Below are positions 17,974 to 28,881 of a DNA stretch of 64,000 nucleotides, piece after piece. Below the pieces are notes generated by a model. That model did not search any database. It was not told the DNA's origin and saw nothing but the letters and a program-made list of their open reading frames with translations. The position numbers and the translations under genes were made by a program. Each line of letters opens with the position of its first letter. Within the stretch, counting starts at the first letter, position 1. Source of the stretch: an uncultured Methylibium sp. (lineage in GTDB: Bacteria > Pseudomonadota > Gammaproteobacteria > Burkholderiales > Burkholderiaceae_C). Location of the stretch: NCBI RefSeq assembly GCF_902826655.1, contig NZ_CADEFR010000019.1, forward strand, positions 1 through 64,000, in the 5' to 3' direction.

Positions 17974-17974
<1 letters not shown>
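17522..17974 (+). CDS. fkpB: FKBP-type peptidyl-prolyl isomerase (SlpA/FkpB)
   Basis: 150 residues from GTG 17522 ([21 protein letters not shown]). The FKBP half-barrel, the [19 protein letters not shown] block near 40-58 and the inserted IF domain (about 75-125) are SlyD/SlpA-like. It lacks the His-rich tail of SlyD. It acts as a cytoplasmic prolyl isomerase and chaperone. An upstream GTG (17480) overlapping the promoter-like CAAAAT is less likely. The fkpB-ispH pairing is widely conserved; the stop overlaps the ispH ATG (TGATG). Confidence 0.92.
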
Positions 17975-20245
<2,271 letters not shown>

Positions 20246-20247
20246 GC

Positions 20248-20253
20248 TAGAAT
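20248..20253 (+). promoter_or_regulatory. Candidate -10 box of the tRNA-Ser gene
   Basis: TAGAAT matches TATAAT at five of six positions and lies 38 bases before the mature tRNA, followed by a G+C-rich TTCGCGCC discriminator. The -35 region inside serS is weak, so read-through from serS could also contribute. Confidence 0.45.
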
Positions 20254-20291
20254 TCGCGCCTTCGCTCTTGCAGCGAGACCACAGCGAACCA

Positions 20292-20383
<92 letters not shown>

Positions 20384-20390
20384 TCCTGCA

Positions 20391-20412
20391 AAGCCCGCCT
20401 CGGCGGGCTTTT
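20391..20412 (+). terminator. Rho-independent terminator after tRNA-Ser
   Basis: AAGCCCGC (20391-20398) and GCGGGCTT (20403-20410) form an 8-bp stem with a 4-base loop, followed by TTTTGCTTTT. This is the best terminator in the window. Confidence 0.85.
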
Positions 20413-20527
20413 GCTTTTGGCGGTTCTCGCGTCACGGCGCTTCTGCTCCAATCGAATCGAGAGCCGGTCCCTCGCTTCGGCGATCCGGCGTTCGATGCTT
20501 TGCTGTTCCGCACCCGGGAGTGATCGC

Positions 20528-20902
20528 ATGAAGTCCCCGCTCGCGTTCGTCGCCCTGGCGATGTGGCTCGGTCTCGCCCACGGCGCCGGCGAGGTCGCCG
20601 CGCTCAAGGACACCGTGGCCTCGCGGTTCAGGGCCGGCGATGTCGCGCTGATGAAGGCGAGCGTCGACCAGGCGCTGAAGTCCGACCAAGACGGCGACAC
20701 GCTGGCGTGGAAGAGCGACCGGTCGCCCGCGTCGGGCACCGTGACGCCGCTGGACCGCCACACCTGGAAGGGCCTGGACTGTCGCCGGCTGCGCATCGTC
20801 AACACCCACGGTCGCCTCACCGAGCAGGGGGTCTACCGCTTCTGCGAGAAGCCGGCGGGCCGCTGGAAGCTGGTGGGCCCGGACCGTTCGGCCTTGCAGT
20901 AG
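20528..20902 (+). CDS. Secreted RT0821/Lpp0805-type surface protein
   Basis: 124 residues with a Sec signal peptide (about 1-20, cleavage near AHGAG). The mature part follows the RT0821/Lpp0805 (17 kDa antigen-like C-terminal) pattern: DGDTLAWKS, a GTVTPL turn, Cys in GLDCRRLRI, then Cys in VYRFCEKPAGRWKLV. The two cysteines probably form a disulfide in the periplasm. Function is unknown. It precedes the amidohydrolase gene by 10 bases. Confidence 0.7.
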   Translation: MKSPLAFVALAMWLGLAHGAGEVAALKDTVASRFRAGDVALMKASVDQALKSDQDGDTLAWKSDRSPASGTVTPLDRHTWKGLDCRRLRIVNTHGRLTEQGVYRFCEKPAGRWKLVGPDRSALQ

Positions 20903-20912
20903 GGGACGCGCC

Positions 20913-22376
20913 ATGTGCACCGTGTGCATCGACCTCCAGGGCCTGATCGCGGCGGACATCGACCCGTGCCACTGCGGCTCGCCGATGACGGTGAAGGCCT
21001 GCCGGCGGCTCGAGGCCGACCTGAAGCGCCGCGAGTTCCTCGGCGGCGCGGCGGCGGTCGTCGGCCTGTTCGCCGGCTTCGGCCTGGCGCCCGGCGAGAC
21101 GCGCGCGCAGGCGCCGTCCCGTCCGACGCTGCTGACCAACCTGCGCTACTTCGACGGCACGACGCTGCGTCTGCAGGAGGGGCGCGACATCCTGGTCGAA
21201 GGCGGTCGCATCGCGGGCCTGCCGGCGCGCGGCCAGGGGCCGAAGGACGCACAGCTCATCGACTGCGGCGGGCGCGCCGTGATCCCGGGGCTGATCGACT
21301 GCCACTGGCACTCGACGCTGATCGCCGTCAGCCAGGTGGCGGCGCTGACCCAGGATCCGGCCTTCATCCACCTGATGGCGGGGCGCGAGGCGGGCGCCAC
21401 CTTGCGGCGCGGCTTCACCACGGTGCGCGATGTCGGTGGGCCGGCCTTCGGCCTGAAGCAGGCGATCGACGCCGGCGCGGTCGAAGGGCCGCGCATCTTC
21501 CCGTCGGGCGCGATGATTTCGCAGACCTCGGGCCACGGCGACTTCCGACTGCGCAGCGAGTTGCCGCGCATGCCCGGCACGCCGCCCTCGAACATCGAGC
21601 AGCAGGGCGTCGCGCTGATCGCCGACGGCGCCGACCAGGTGCTGCGCGCCGCGCGCGAACAGCTGATGAAGGGTGCGAGCCAGCTCAAGATCATGGCCGG
21701 CGGCGGCGTGGCCTCGCCCTACGACCCGATCGACACGACCCAGTACACCGAGCGCGAGATGCGCGCCGCCGTCGAGGCCGCCGCCGACTGGGGCACCTAC
21801 GTCTGCGCGCATGTCTACACCAGCGGCGGCATCCGCCGGGCGGTGGCGGCGGGGGTCAGGTCGATCGAGCATGGCCAGCTTGCCGACGAAGCGACAGTCA
21901 AGCTGATGGCCGACGAGGGTGTTTGGTGGTCGATCCAGCCCTTCCTGGCCGACGAGGACGCCAACAAGTACAGCGACCCGCGCCAGCAGGCCAAACAGCG
22001 TGAGGTGTCCGAAGGCACGGTGCGTGCCTTCGAGCTGCTGCGCAAGTACAAGCTCAAGCTCGCCTTCGGCACCGACATCCTGTTCAACCCCGCCGGCGCG
22101 GCCAGCCAGGGGCGGCAGCTCGCCAAGTTCGCGCGCTACATGTCGCCGCTGGAAGCGCTGCACAAGGCGACGGGCGCGGCCGGCGAGCTGCTCGCGATGT
22201 CCGGTCCGCGCGCGCCCTACGACGGCCGGCTGGGCGTGATCGCGCCGGGCGCGCTGGCCGACCTGCTGGTCATCGACGGCGACCCGGCCAAGGACCTCGC
22301 CTGGCTGGACAGCCCGGACACCTCGCTTCGGCTCATCATGAAGGGTGGGCGCCTGGCCAAGCAGACCCTGGCCTGA
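20913..22376 (+). CDS. Tat-exported metal-dependent amidohydrolase with Cys-rich N-terminus
   Basis: 487 residues. Residues 1-24 contain MCTVC and PCHCG cysteine pairs, before a twin-arginine signal (KRREFLGG, about 38-45) with hydrophobic core to about 60. The hydrolase has HWH metal ligands at His131 and His133 (GLIDCHWHS), KIMAGGG, CAHVYT, SIEHGQLAD and FGTDI, as in prolidase/imidazolonepropionase-like amidohydrolases. The substrate is unknown. AGGGGA supports ATG 20913; an ATG at 20985 would give a more ordinary Tat signal without the cysteines. Confidence 0.85.
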   Translation: MCTVCIDLQGLIAADIDPCHCGSPMTVKACRRLEADLKRREFLGGAAAVVGLFAGFGLAPGETRAQAPSRPTLLTNLRYFDGTTLRLQEGRDILVEGGRIAGLPARGQGPKDAQLIDCGGRAVIPGLIDCHWHSTLIAVSQVAALTQDPAFIHLMAGREAGATLRRGFTTVRDVGGPAFGLKQAIDAGAVEGPRIFPSGAMISQTSGHGDFRLRSELPRMPGTPPSNIEQQGVALIADGADQVLRAAREQLMKGASQLKIMAGGGVASPYDPIDTTQYTEREMRAAVEAAADWGTYVCAHVYTSGGIRRAVAAGVRSIEHGQLADEATVKLMADEGVWWSIQPFLADEDANKYSDPRQQAKQREVSEGTVRAFELLRKYKLKLAFGTDILFNPAGAASQGRQLAKFARYMSPLEALHKATGAAGELLAMSGPRAPYDGRLGVIAPGALADLLVIDGDPAKDLAWLDSPDTSLRLIMKGGRLAKQTLA

Positions 22377-22482
22377 GCGGGTGATCGCCCGATAAGCCGC
22401 GGCGCGACACGGCAGTTCCGGCCCAAGTCGACCGGTGCGCAGCCGATATCGAGGGATCGTTCCCACTCGCCCGGACCGCGCC

Positions 22483-22800
22483 ATGATCCACACCGCCCTC
22501 GCGCTCTCGATGCCGCTCAAGATGCTGTCCGGCATGGAGCGGGGTCGCCTGCGCATGTTCGCCGGCGACTACCACCGCATCGCGGTCGGCATCCTCGGGC
22601 ACCTCGACTCGCTCAGCACCGGCGAGTTGATCTCGGTCGCGCGCGGTGCCGAAGGGCCGCTGGCCGAGATGGCCGAGGCCGTGGTCTTCGACCGCGCCTG
22701 CTGCCTGGTCGTCGGCGAGCGCGCTGGCCGGGCCGAGACCGAGCGCCAGTTCGAGGCGCTGATGACGCGCCTGCTGGACCTGCGCCGCAAGCGCGGCTAG
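22483..22800 (+). CDS. Hypothetical protein
   Basis: 105 residues from ATG 22483; an in-frame upstream start at 22435 would add 16. It has a hydrophobic N-terminal stretch, mixed helical character, a CC pair (RACCLVV) and a basic C-terminus ending LRRKRG. I recognise no family. It overlaps the convergent transporter stop by 3 bases (CTAG). Uniform high G+C third positions support coding. Confidence 0.5.
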   Translation: MIHTALALSMPLKMLSGMERGRLRMFAGDYHRIAVGILGHLDSLSTGELISVARGAEGPLAEMAEAVVFDRACCLVVGERAGRAETERQFEALMTRLLDLRRKRG

Positions 22801-24092
22801 GGCGCCTTTGCGCGGCGCTGCCCGCGCTCGACGTCGACGCGCGCCAGCAGCAGCAGGCCTGCGACGAAGAAGACGGCGGTGCTGACGATGGCGATGCGGT
22901 GGTTGCCGCTCGACAGCCAGGTGATCAGGCCGTAGGTCAGCGGCCCGACGATGGCGGCCAGCCGCACCGCGAAGGTCCACAGCCCGAAGAACTCCGCGCG
23001 CCGGTCGGCCGGCGCGAACAGCGCCACCAGCGCGCGCCCGGCCGACTGGCTGGAACCCATGCACAGGCCGGCCACCACCGCCGCGGCCCAGAACAGCGCC
23101 GGCCCGCGCGCCAGCCCGGCCATCAGCGTCATCACGATCCAGCCCGCCAGCGTGATCGCGAGCGCGCGCTGGTGGCCGATGCGGTCCTGCCAGTAGCCGA
23201 AGCCGAAGGCACCCGCGGCCGCGGCGATGTTGACCAGGAACACCAGCATCATCGTGTCGGCCTGCTTGAAGCCCATCGCCTGCTCGGCATAGACCGCGGC
23301 CAGCGTGATCACGACCGCGATGCCGGCCTGGTAGCAGGCGCCGCACACCAGGAACCAGGCCAGGTCGCGGTAGTCGGCGACCTGCTTCAGCGTCGTCGCG
23401 AGCCGTCGCCACGACGCGCCGAAGCCGTCGCCCGCCGCCGCCGGCTGCGCGACGGCGCGCTCCTTCAGCAGCGAGAAGGTCGCGAGGCAGGCCACGGCAT
23501 AGATCGCGGCCGTGATCAGCATCGTCACCGGCACGAAGGACTCGGCCGTCTGCCCCAGCGACTGCGCGTGCAGCACCCAGGCCAGGCTCGCGCCCAGGGC
23601 CAGCATGCCGCCCAGGTAGCCGAACGACCAGCCCCAGCCCGAGACGCGGCCCAGCGCGTCGTCGCGCGCCAGCTCCGGCAGGAAGGCCGCGATCAGCGCC
23701 TCGCCGCAGGCGTAGGCGATGCTCGACACGCCGACCGCGACGACCGCGAGCGCGAGGTCGCCGCGCCCGACGCCGGCCAGCGCCGCGGTGCCCAGCACGC
23801 AGGCCGCGGTCATCACGGCCAGCACGCGCTTCTTCGCGGCGCGCAGGTCGGCATACGCACCGACGGCCGGCAGCGTGAGCATCACCACCAGGCTCGATGC
23901 GGCGATGACCAGCGTCCAGGCCAGCGTGCCCCACGCGGCGCCGTCGGCGACGACGCCGACGAAGTAGGCGTTGAACACCGCCGTCAGCACCACCGTCGTG
24001 TAGCCCGAGTTGGCGAAGTCGTACATCGCCCAGCCGAAGACCTCGCGCTTGCGCACGCCGGCGTTCAGAGCGGTCTGCGGGAAGAGGGGCAT
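22797..24092 (-). CDS. MFS transporter, UMF1/Atg22-like
   Basis: 431 residues with about 12 hydrophobic helices. The N-terminus has GWAMYDFANSGYTTVVLTAV, the signature of the UMF1 (Atg22-like) major facilitator group. Another conserved feature is DRIGHQRAL between helices. The substrate is unknown; bacterial members are often annotated as permeases of amino acids or peptides. It diverges from the Spy-like gene over 168 bases. Confidence 0.88.
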   Translation of the reverse strand: MPLFPQTALNAGVRKREVFGWAMYDFANSGYTTVVLTAVFNAYFVGVVADGAAWGTLAWTLVIAASSLVVMLTLPAVGAYADLRAAKKRVLAVMTAACVLGTAALAGVGRGDLALAVVAVGVSSIAYACGEALIAAFLPELARDDALGRVSGWGWSFGYLGGMLALGASLAWVLHAQSLGQTAESFVPVTMLITAAIYAVACLATFSLLKERAVAQPAAAGDGFGASWRRLATTLKQVADYRDLAWFLVCGACYQAGIAVVITLAAVYAEQAMGFKQADTMMLVFLVNIAAAAGAFGFGYWQDRIGHQRALAITLAGWIVMTLMAGLARGPALFWAAAVVAGLCMGSSQSAGRALVALFAPADRRAEFFGLWTFAVRLAAIVGPLTYGLITWLSSGNHRIAIVSTAVFFVAGLLLLARVDVERGQRRAKAP

Positions 24093-24260
24093 CGCGTCCT
24101 CGCGCCCTCGGCGGGGCGGTGCCGCGCAGTGTGACTCAGACCGCCGGCCGGCGTGGCCGCCGAGGACACAGTTCTTTACCCCTCGCGCAAGCCCGCTTCA
24201 CGACCGGCCTCGACGATGCCCTCACGCTCCAGACCGGAGCTCGTCACGAAAGGACCTCCC

Positions 24261-24782
24261 ATGACCTCGATCGCTCTCCCCCGGCGCAGCCTCCAAGGGC
24301 TGGCGCTCGGTCTCGTCGTCGCGCTGGCCGGCACGGCCAGCCTCACCGCCTGGGCCCAGCCGCATCACGGGCCGGGGCGGCACGAAGCCGGCTTCGCGAT
24401 GGGCGGTTCGCCGCGCCACCTGGAGCGCATGCTCGACGGCGTCGGCGCCACCGACGCCCAGCGCACGCAGATCCGCCAGATCGCCGAAGCCGCGGCCACC
24501 GACCTCAAGGCCCAGCGCGAGTCCGGCAAGGCGCTGCGCGAGCGCCAGATGGCGCTCTTCACCCAGCCCAACGTCGACGCCAACGCCGTCGAGGCCCTGC
24601 GCCAGCAGATGCTGGCGCAGCACGACCAGGCCAGCCGGCGCATGACGCAGGCGATGCTGGACGCGAGCCGCGTGCTGACGCCCGAACAGCGCGTCAAGCT
24701 GGCCGAGCGCATGAAGTCGCGTCGCGACCTGATGCAGCGTCAGCACCAGGAGCGCCAGCAGCTCGACAACAAGGCCGGCTGA
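24261..24782 (+). CDS. Spy/CpxP-family periplasmic protein
   Basis: 173 residues with a Sec signal (about 1-32, cleavage near AWAQ). Two LTxxQ-type motifs, GATDAQRTQIR near 56 and LTPEQRVKLAERM near 140, define the Spy/CpxP fold, an all-helical periplasmic chaperone or stress sensor. The mature start is His/Gly-rich (PHHGPGRHE), which may bind metal. AAAGGA supports ATG 24261. It precedes its likely controllers, a response regulator and kinase, across a terminator-like hairpin. Confidence 0.87.
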   Translation: MTSIALPRRSLQGLALGLVVALAGTASLTAWAQPHHGPGRHEAGFAMGGSPRHLERMLDGVGATDAQRTQIRQIAEAAATDLKAQRESGKALRERQMALFTQPNVDANAVEALRQQMLAQHDQASRRMTQAMLDASRVLTPEQRVKLAERMKSRRDLMQRQHQERQQLDNKAG

Positions 24783-24835
24783 CGGCTTGTTGCTTCCGAC
24801 CTTCCTCCCTGCTGGCATCATCAAGCCAGCCTTCC

Positions 24836-24873
24836 GCCGCAGCCTGCCCCCCGGGGCGAGCTGCGGCTCTTTT
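24836..24873 (+). terminator. Hairpin terminator/attenuator between the Spy-like gene and its regulator
   Basis: GCCGCAGC (24836-24843) and GCTGCGGC (24860-24867) form a perfect 8-bp stem enclosing a C4/G4-rich loop, followed by TCTTTT. It would allow high Spy-like protein output with limited read-through to the two-component genes. Confidence 0.65.
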
Positions 24874-24894
24874 GCCGCTTCGGCGCCAGGGACG

Positions 24895-25602
24895 ATGAGT
24901 GCACGACTCCTGCTGATCGACGACGACGCCCGCCTCACGGCGATGCTGGGCGACTACCTGCGCCAGGCCGGCTACGAGGTCGACACCGCCGGCTCGCTGG
25001 CCGAAGGCCGCGACCGCATCGAGCGCAGCCTCTACGACGCGCTGGTGCTGGACCTGATGCTGCCCGACGGCGACGGCCTGGACCTCACGCGCGACCTGCG
25101 CGCGTCGCCGCGCACGCGCAGCCTGCCGCTGCTGATGTTGACGGCGCGCGGCGAGCCGATGGACCGCATCGTCGGCCTCGAACTCGGCGCCGACGACTAC
25201 CTGCCCAAACCCTTCGAGCCGCGCGAGCTGCTGGCGCGCGTCAAGGCGCTGCTGCGGCGCGCGCTGCCGCACACGACCGAAGACGACGTGCTGCGCTTCG
25301 GCCGCCTCGAGGTCGATCCCGGCGGCCGCCAGGCGCGGCTCGACAGCCGGCCCTGCGACCTGACCAGCTACCAGTTCGACCTGCTGCTGGTGCTGGCGCG
25401 CGCGCCGGGCCGCGTGCTGTCGCGCGACCAGATCATGGACGCGCTGAAGGGCCACGCGCTCGAGGCCTTCGACCGCTCGATCGACGTGCACGTCTCGCGC
25501 ATCCGCGCGGCGATCGAGGACGACCCGAAGACGCCGCGGCGCATCCTGACCGTGCGCGGCGCCGGCTACGTCTTTGCCAAGAAACAAGACATGGATGGTT
25601 GA
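24895..25602 (+). CDS. OmpR/CpxR-family response regulator
   Basis: 235 residues. The receiver domain (1-120) has the acidic pair in LLIDDDAR, phosphoacceptor Asp53 in LDLMLPDGDG, Thr in LTARG and Lys in YLPKPFEP. The winged-helix DNA-binding domain (about 135-232) has SRDQIMDALKG and RSIDVHVSRIRAAIEDD, typical of OmpR/PhoB. It is coupled to the kinase gene and downstream of a Spy-like gene, which resembles the Cpx arrangement. An upstream in-frame start would add a non-homologous leader. Confidence 0.93.
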   Translation: MSARLLLIDDDARLTAMLGDYLRQAGYEVDTAGSLAEGRDRIERSLYDALVLDLMLPDGDGLDLTRDLRASPRTRSLPLLMLTARGEPMDRIVGLELGADDYLPKPFEPRELLARVKALLRRALPHTTEDDVLRFGRLEVDPGGRQARLDSRPCDLTSYQFDLLLVLARAPGRVLSRDQIMDALKGHALEAFDRSIDVHVSRIRAAIEDDPKTPRRILTVRGAGYVFAKKQDMDG

Positions 25603-25655
25603 CCACGTCCGTTCGGGCTGCTGGCTGGTGCCGCAGCAATGCGGGCCTTGAGATC

Positions 25656-27071
25656 TTGAAGACTCTGTACCTTCGCATCTACCTCACGGTCGTGGCCGTG
25701 CTGCTGCTGTTCGCGCTGGCCTCGGGCTGGCTGGTGCAGCGCAACTTCGAGGCCGAGCGCGCGCGCTTCGAGGCCGGTGCGAACGAGCGCCTGCTGGCCT
25801 GGGCCGAGCTGCTGCAGAACGCGCTGCCGTCCGCCGAGGCGGCGCCCGACGACCAGGCCGCGGCGGTGCTGGACTGGTCGTCGCGGCTGCGCATGCCGCT
25901 GGCGCTGGACGACGGCAGCGGGCAGCGCATCGTCACCTCGCCGGCCTTCGCGCGCTTCACGGGCATGGCACCGGTCGACGGCCCCGGCGGCGACCGGCCC
26001 CCGCCGCCCGATGGCGACGGACCGCCGCGTCCGCCGCCGGTGATGGAGCCGGTGGCGCCGCAGCGTGTGGCGCTGAGCGACGGTCGCACGCTGTGGATCG
26101 TGCGACCCAGCCTGATCCGCGCCGCCGAACGCGGCGGGCCGCCGCGGCACCTGGGGCCGGAGCCGCCGTTCTTCGCGCGCGGCGTCGGTCTCGTCATCAC
26201 GCTCGGTGTGCTGTTCCTCGCCGTCGCCGGCGGCGCCTACCCGGTGGTGCGGCGCCTGACGCGCCGGCTCGAGTCGCTGAAGCAGGGCGTCGAGACCTTC
26301 GGCGCCGGCGCGCTGGACCACCGCGTCGACGCGAGCGGGCGCGACGAGGTCGCGGCGGTGGCGAGCAGCTTCAACGCCGCCGCCGCGCGCATCGAGTCGC
26401 TGGTGCATGCCAACCAGTCGCTGCTGGCCAACGCGAGCCACGAGTTCCGCTCGCCGCTGGCGCGGCTGAAGATGGCGCTCGCGATGCTGGACGCGACGCC
26501 GCCCGCGAAGCGCGCCGCGCTGCAGGCCGAGATCGAGACCAACATCCGCGAGCTCGACGCGCTGGTCGAGGAGGTGCTGCTGGCGAGCCGGCTCGACGCC
26601 CGCCAGGGCCGCGCCGACCGGCAGCGCGTGCGCGATCCGGTCGACATCATCGCGCTGGCGGCCGAGGAGGCCGCGCGCGTCGAGGCTGTCCTCGACCTGC
26701 CCGAACCGGGCGACGAGGCGCCGCCGGCCACGCTGCCGGGTGACGAGCGCCTGCTGCGCCGCGCGGTCCGCAACCTGCTCGAGAACGCGCGCCGCTACGG
26801 TGGCAGCGCGGCGCCCGAGCTGCAGCTGCGACGCATCGGCCGCGAGCTGCAGGTGCGCGTCTGCGATCGCGGCCCCGGCGTGCCCGAGTCGCAGCGCGAG
26901 CGCATCTTCGAGCCCTTCTACCGCATGCCCGGCCACGCCGAGCAGGCCGGCGGCGTGGGCCTCGGCCTGAGCCTCGTGCGGCAGATCGCGCGCCATCACG
27001 GCGGCGAGGTGCGCTGCGAGTCGCGCGAGGGCGGCGGCACGGTCTTCGTGCTGAGCATTTCGCTCGATTAG
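25656..27071 (+). CDS. Membrane sensor histidine kinase, CpxA-like
   Basis: About 471 residues. Helix 1 (LYLRIYLTVVAVLLLFAL) is at the N-terminus, then a periplasmic domain containing a Pro/Gly/Asp-rich stretch near residues 110-128, helix 2 (about 172-192), HAMP, HisKA with His262 in NASHEFRSPL, and an HATPase domain with NLLENARRY and GVGLGLSLV. No ATG fits: a TTG at 25656 begins right at helix 1, and a TTG at 25599 would overlap the regulator stop and add 19 residues. With the regulator and Spy-like protein it likely senses envelope stress. Confidence 0.88.
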   Translation: MKTLYLRIYLTVVAVLLLFALASGWLVQRNFEAERARFEAGANERLLAWAELLQNALPSAEAAPDDQAAAVLDWSSRLRMPLALDDGSGQRIVTSPAFARFTGMAPVDGPGGDRPPPPDGDGPPRPPPVMEPVAPQRVALSDGRTLWIVRPSLIRAAERGGPPRHLGPEPPFFARGVGLVITLGVLFLAVAGGAYPVVRRLTRRLESLKQGVETFGAGALDHRVDASGRDEVAAVASSFNAAAARIESLVHANQSLLANASHEFRSPLARLKMALAMLDATPPAKRAALQAEIETNIRELDALVEEVLLASRLDARQGRADRQRVRDPVDIIALAAEEAARVEAVLDLPEPGDEAPPATLPGDERLLRRAVRNLLENARRYGGSAAPELQLRRIGRELQVRVCDRGPGVPESQRERIFEPFYRMPGHAEQAGGVGLGLSLVRQIARHHGGEVRCESREGGGTVFVLSISLD

Positions 27072-27102
27072 CGCGCGACTGGAGTCCGTCACGCGACGGG
27101 GC

Positions 27103-27108
27103 TAGCAT
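27103..27108 (+). promoter_or_regulatory. Candidate -10 element of the acyl-CoA synthetase/ybaK pair
   Basis: TAGCAT followed by CGCGG lies 36 bases before the GTG at 27145. The same TAGCATCG motif occurs at 57461 and 60184, and TAGCATTCG on the minus strand at 61557. No clear -35. Confidence 0.4.
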
Positions 27109-27144
27109 CGCGGCCGGGCGCTCCCTGCCGCCCCTGCCTGCCTC

Positions 27145-28881
27145 GTGAACGCCACCCCCGCCTCCGCTCCCGACATCGACCGCCACGCCGAGCTGCACCA
27201 GGGCTTTCGCTGGTGCGTGCCGCCGCACTTCAACCTCGCCGAGGTCTGCTGCACCCGCTGGGCCGCCGACCCGGCGACCCGCGACCGCATCGCGCTGATC
27301 CATGCGCGCGAGGACGGCAGCGTCGCGCGCCTGAGCTACGCCGAGCTGCAGGCCGAGGCCAACCGCCTGTCGCATGCGCTCGAGCGCCTGGGCGCCGTGC
27401 GCGGCGACCGCATCGCCATCGTGCTGCCGCAGCGGCCCGAGACGGCGATCGCGCACATCGCGATCCAGCAGATCGGTGCGGTCGCGATGCCGCTGTCGAC
27501 GCTGTTCGGCCCCGAGGCGCTGCAGTACCGGCTGGCCGACAGCGGCGCGCGACTGGCCATCGTCGATGCCGCCGCGGCGCCCGCCGTGCAGGCCCTGCGC
27601 GCCGAGTGCCCGGCGCTCGAACACCTGATCGCGGTCGATGCAGTGCCCGCGGACGACCAGCCGCCCGGCTGGCGCGAGGCGCTGCAGCGCGAGTCCGACG
27701 TCTACGTGCCGGCCCGCACCCACGCCGACGACGCGGCGATCCTCGTCTACACCAGCGGCACCACCGGCCCGCCGAAGGGCGCGCTGATCCCGCAGCGCGC
27801 GCTGATCGGCAACCTGCCCGGCTTCGTCTGCAGCCAGGACTGGTTCGGCTTCGACGACGGGCTCGGCGGGTCGCCCGCCGCGCCCAGCGTGTTCTGGTCC
27901 CCGGCGGACTGGTCGTGGACCGGCGGCCTGATGGACGCGCTGCTGCCGACGCTCTACTTCGGCCAGACCATCGTCGGCGCGCAGGGTCGTTTCGATCCGC
28001 TGCGCGCCTTCGAGCTGATGCAGGCGCACGCCGTCACGCACAGCTTCCTGTTCCCGACCGCGCTCAAGGCGATGATGAAGGCCTGCCCGCGGCCGCGCGA
28101 GCGCTACGCGCTGCAGCTGCGCGCCGTGATGAGCGCCGGCGAGGCGGTCGGCGACGCGGTCTTCGCCTGGTGCCGCGACGCGCTGGGCCTCACGGTCAAC
28201 GAGATGTTCGGCCAGACCGAGATCAACTACATCGTCGGCAACAGCCACGGCCGCTGGCCGGCGCGGCCCGGCTCGATGGGCCGCGCCTACCCGGGTCACC
28301 GCATCGCGGTGATCGACGAGGCCAGCCGCGAAGTGCCGCGCGGCACGCCCGGCGACGTCGCGCTGCACCGGCGCGACGTGCACGGCGACCTCGACCCGAT
28401 CTTCTTCCTCGGCTACTGGAAGCAGCCCGAGGCGACGCGCGCCAAGTTCACCGGCGACCCCGACGACGCCTGGTGCCGCACCGGCGACACCGCGGTGATG
28501 GATGCCGACGGCTACCTCTGGTACCAGGGCCGCAGCGACGACGTCTTCAAGGTCGCCGGCTACCGCATCGGGCCGAGCGAGATCGAGAACTGCCTCGTCA
28601 AGCACGCGGCGGTCGCCAACGCCGCGGTCGTGCCCAAGCCTGACGCCGAGCGCGGCGCGCTGGTCAAGGCCTTCGTCGTGCTGGCGCCGGGGCACACCGC
28701 CTCGCCGGCGCTGGTGGCCGAGCTGCAGCAGCACGTGAAGGGCCGCCTCGCGCCCTACGAGTACCCGAAGGAGATCGAGTTCGTCGAGGCGCTGCCGATG
28801 ACCACCACCGGCAAGGTCCAGCGCCGCGTGCTGCGGCTGCTGGAGGAGGAGCGCGCGCGCCGCGCGGCACCGGCCCCATGA
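27145..28881 (+). CDS. Acyl-CoA synthetase of the medium-chain/acetyl type
   Basis: 578 residues from a GTG. ANL-superfamily motifs: P-loop YTSGTTGPPKGA near 203, SAGEAVG near 332, FGQTEINYIVG near 354, TGDTAVMDADGYLWYQGRSDDVFKVAGYRIG near 450-478 (shown here by its core TGD and GYRIG), and catalytic Lys in TTTGKVQRR near 558. It adenylates a short/medium carboxylic acid and transfers it to CoA. The W-S-P-A-D-W-S-W region fits the MACS/ACS group. The stop overlaps the ybaK ATG (ATGA). Confidence 0.9.
   Translation: MNATPASAPDIDRHAELHQGFRWCVPPHFNLAEVCCTRWAADPATRDRIALIHAREDGSVARLSYAELQAEANRLSHALERLGAVRGDRIAIVLPQRPETAIAHIAIQQIGAVAMPLSTLFGPEALQYRLADSGARLAIVDAAAAPAVQALRAECPALEHLIAVDAVPADDQPPGWREALQRESDVYVPARTHADDAAILVYTSGTTGPPKGALIPQRALIGNLPGFVCSQDWFGFDDGLGGSPAAPSVFWSPADWSWTGGLMDALLPTLYFGQTIVGAQGRFDPLRAFELMQAHAVTHSFLFPTALKAMMKACPRPRERYALQLRAVMSAGEAVGDAVFAWCRDALGLTVNEMFGQTEINYIVGNSHGRWPARPGSMGRAYPGHRIAVIDEASREVPRGTPGDVALHRRDVHGDLDPIFFLGYWKQPEATRAKFTGDPDDAWCRTGDTAVMDADGYLWYQGRSDDVFKVAGYRIGPSEIENCLVKHAAVANAAVVPKPDAERGALVKAFVVLAPGHTASPALVAELQQHVKGRLAPYEYPKEIEFVEALPMTTTGKVQRRVLRLLEEERARRAAPAP

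Noticed and set aside
24198-24248. Three TCACG elements upstream of the Spy-like gene at roughly 22-24-base spacing as regulator binding sites
   Set aside because: Five-base motifs are expected by chance at this composition, and they do not match the known GTAAA-type Cpx box.
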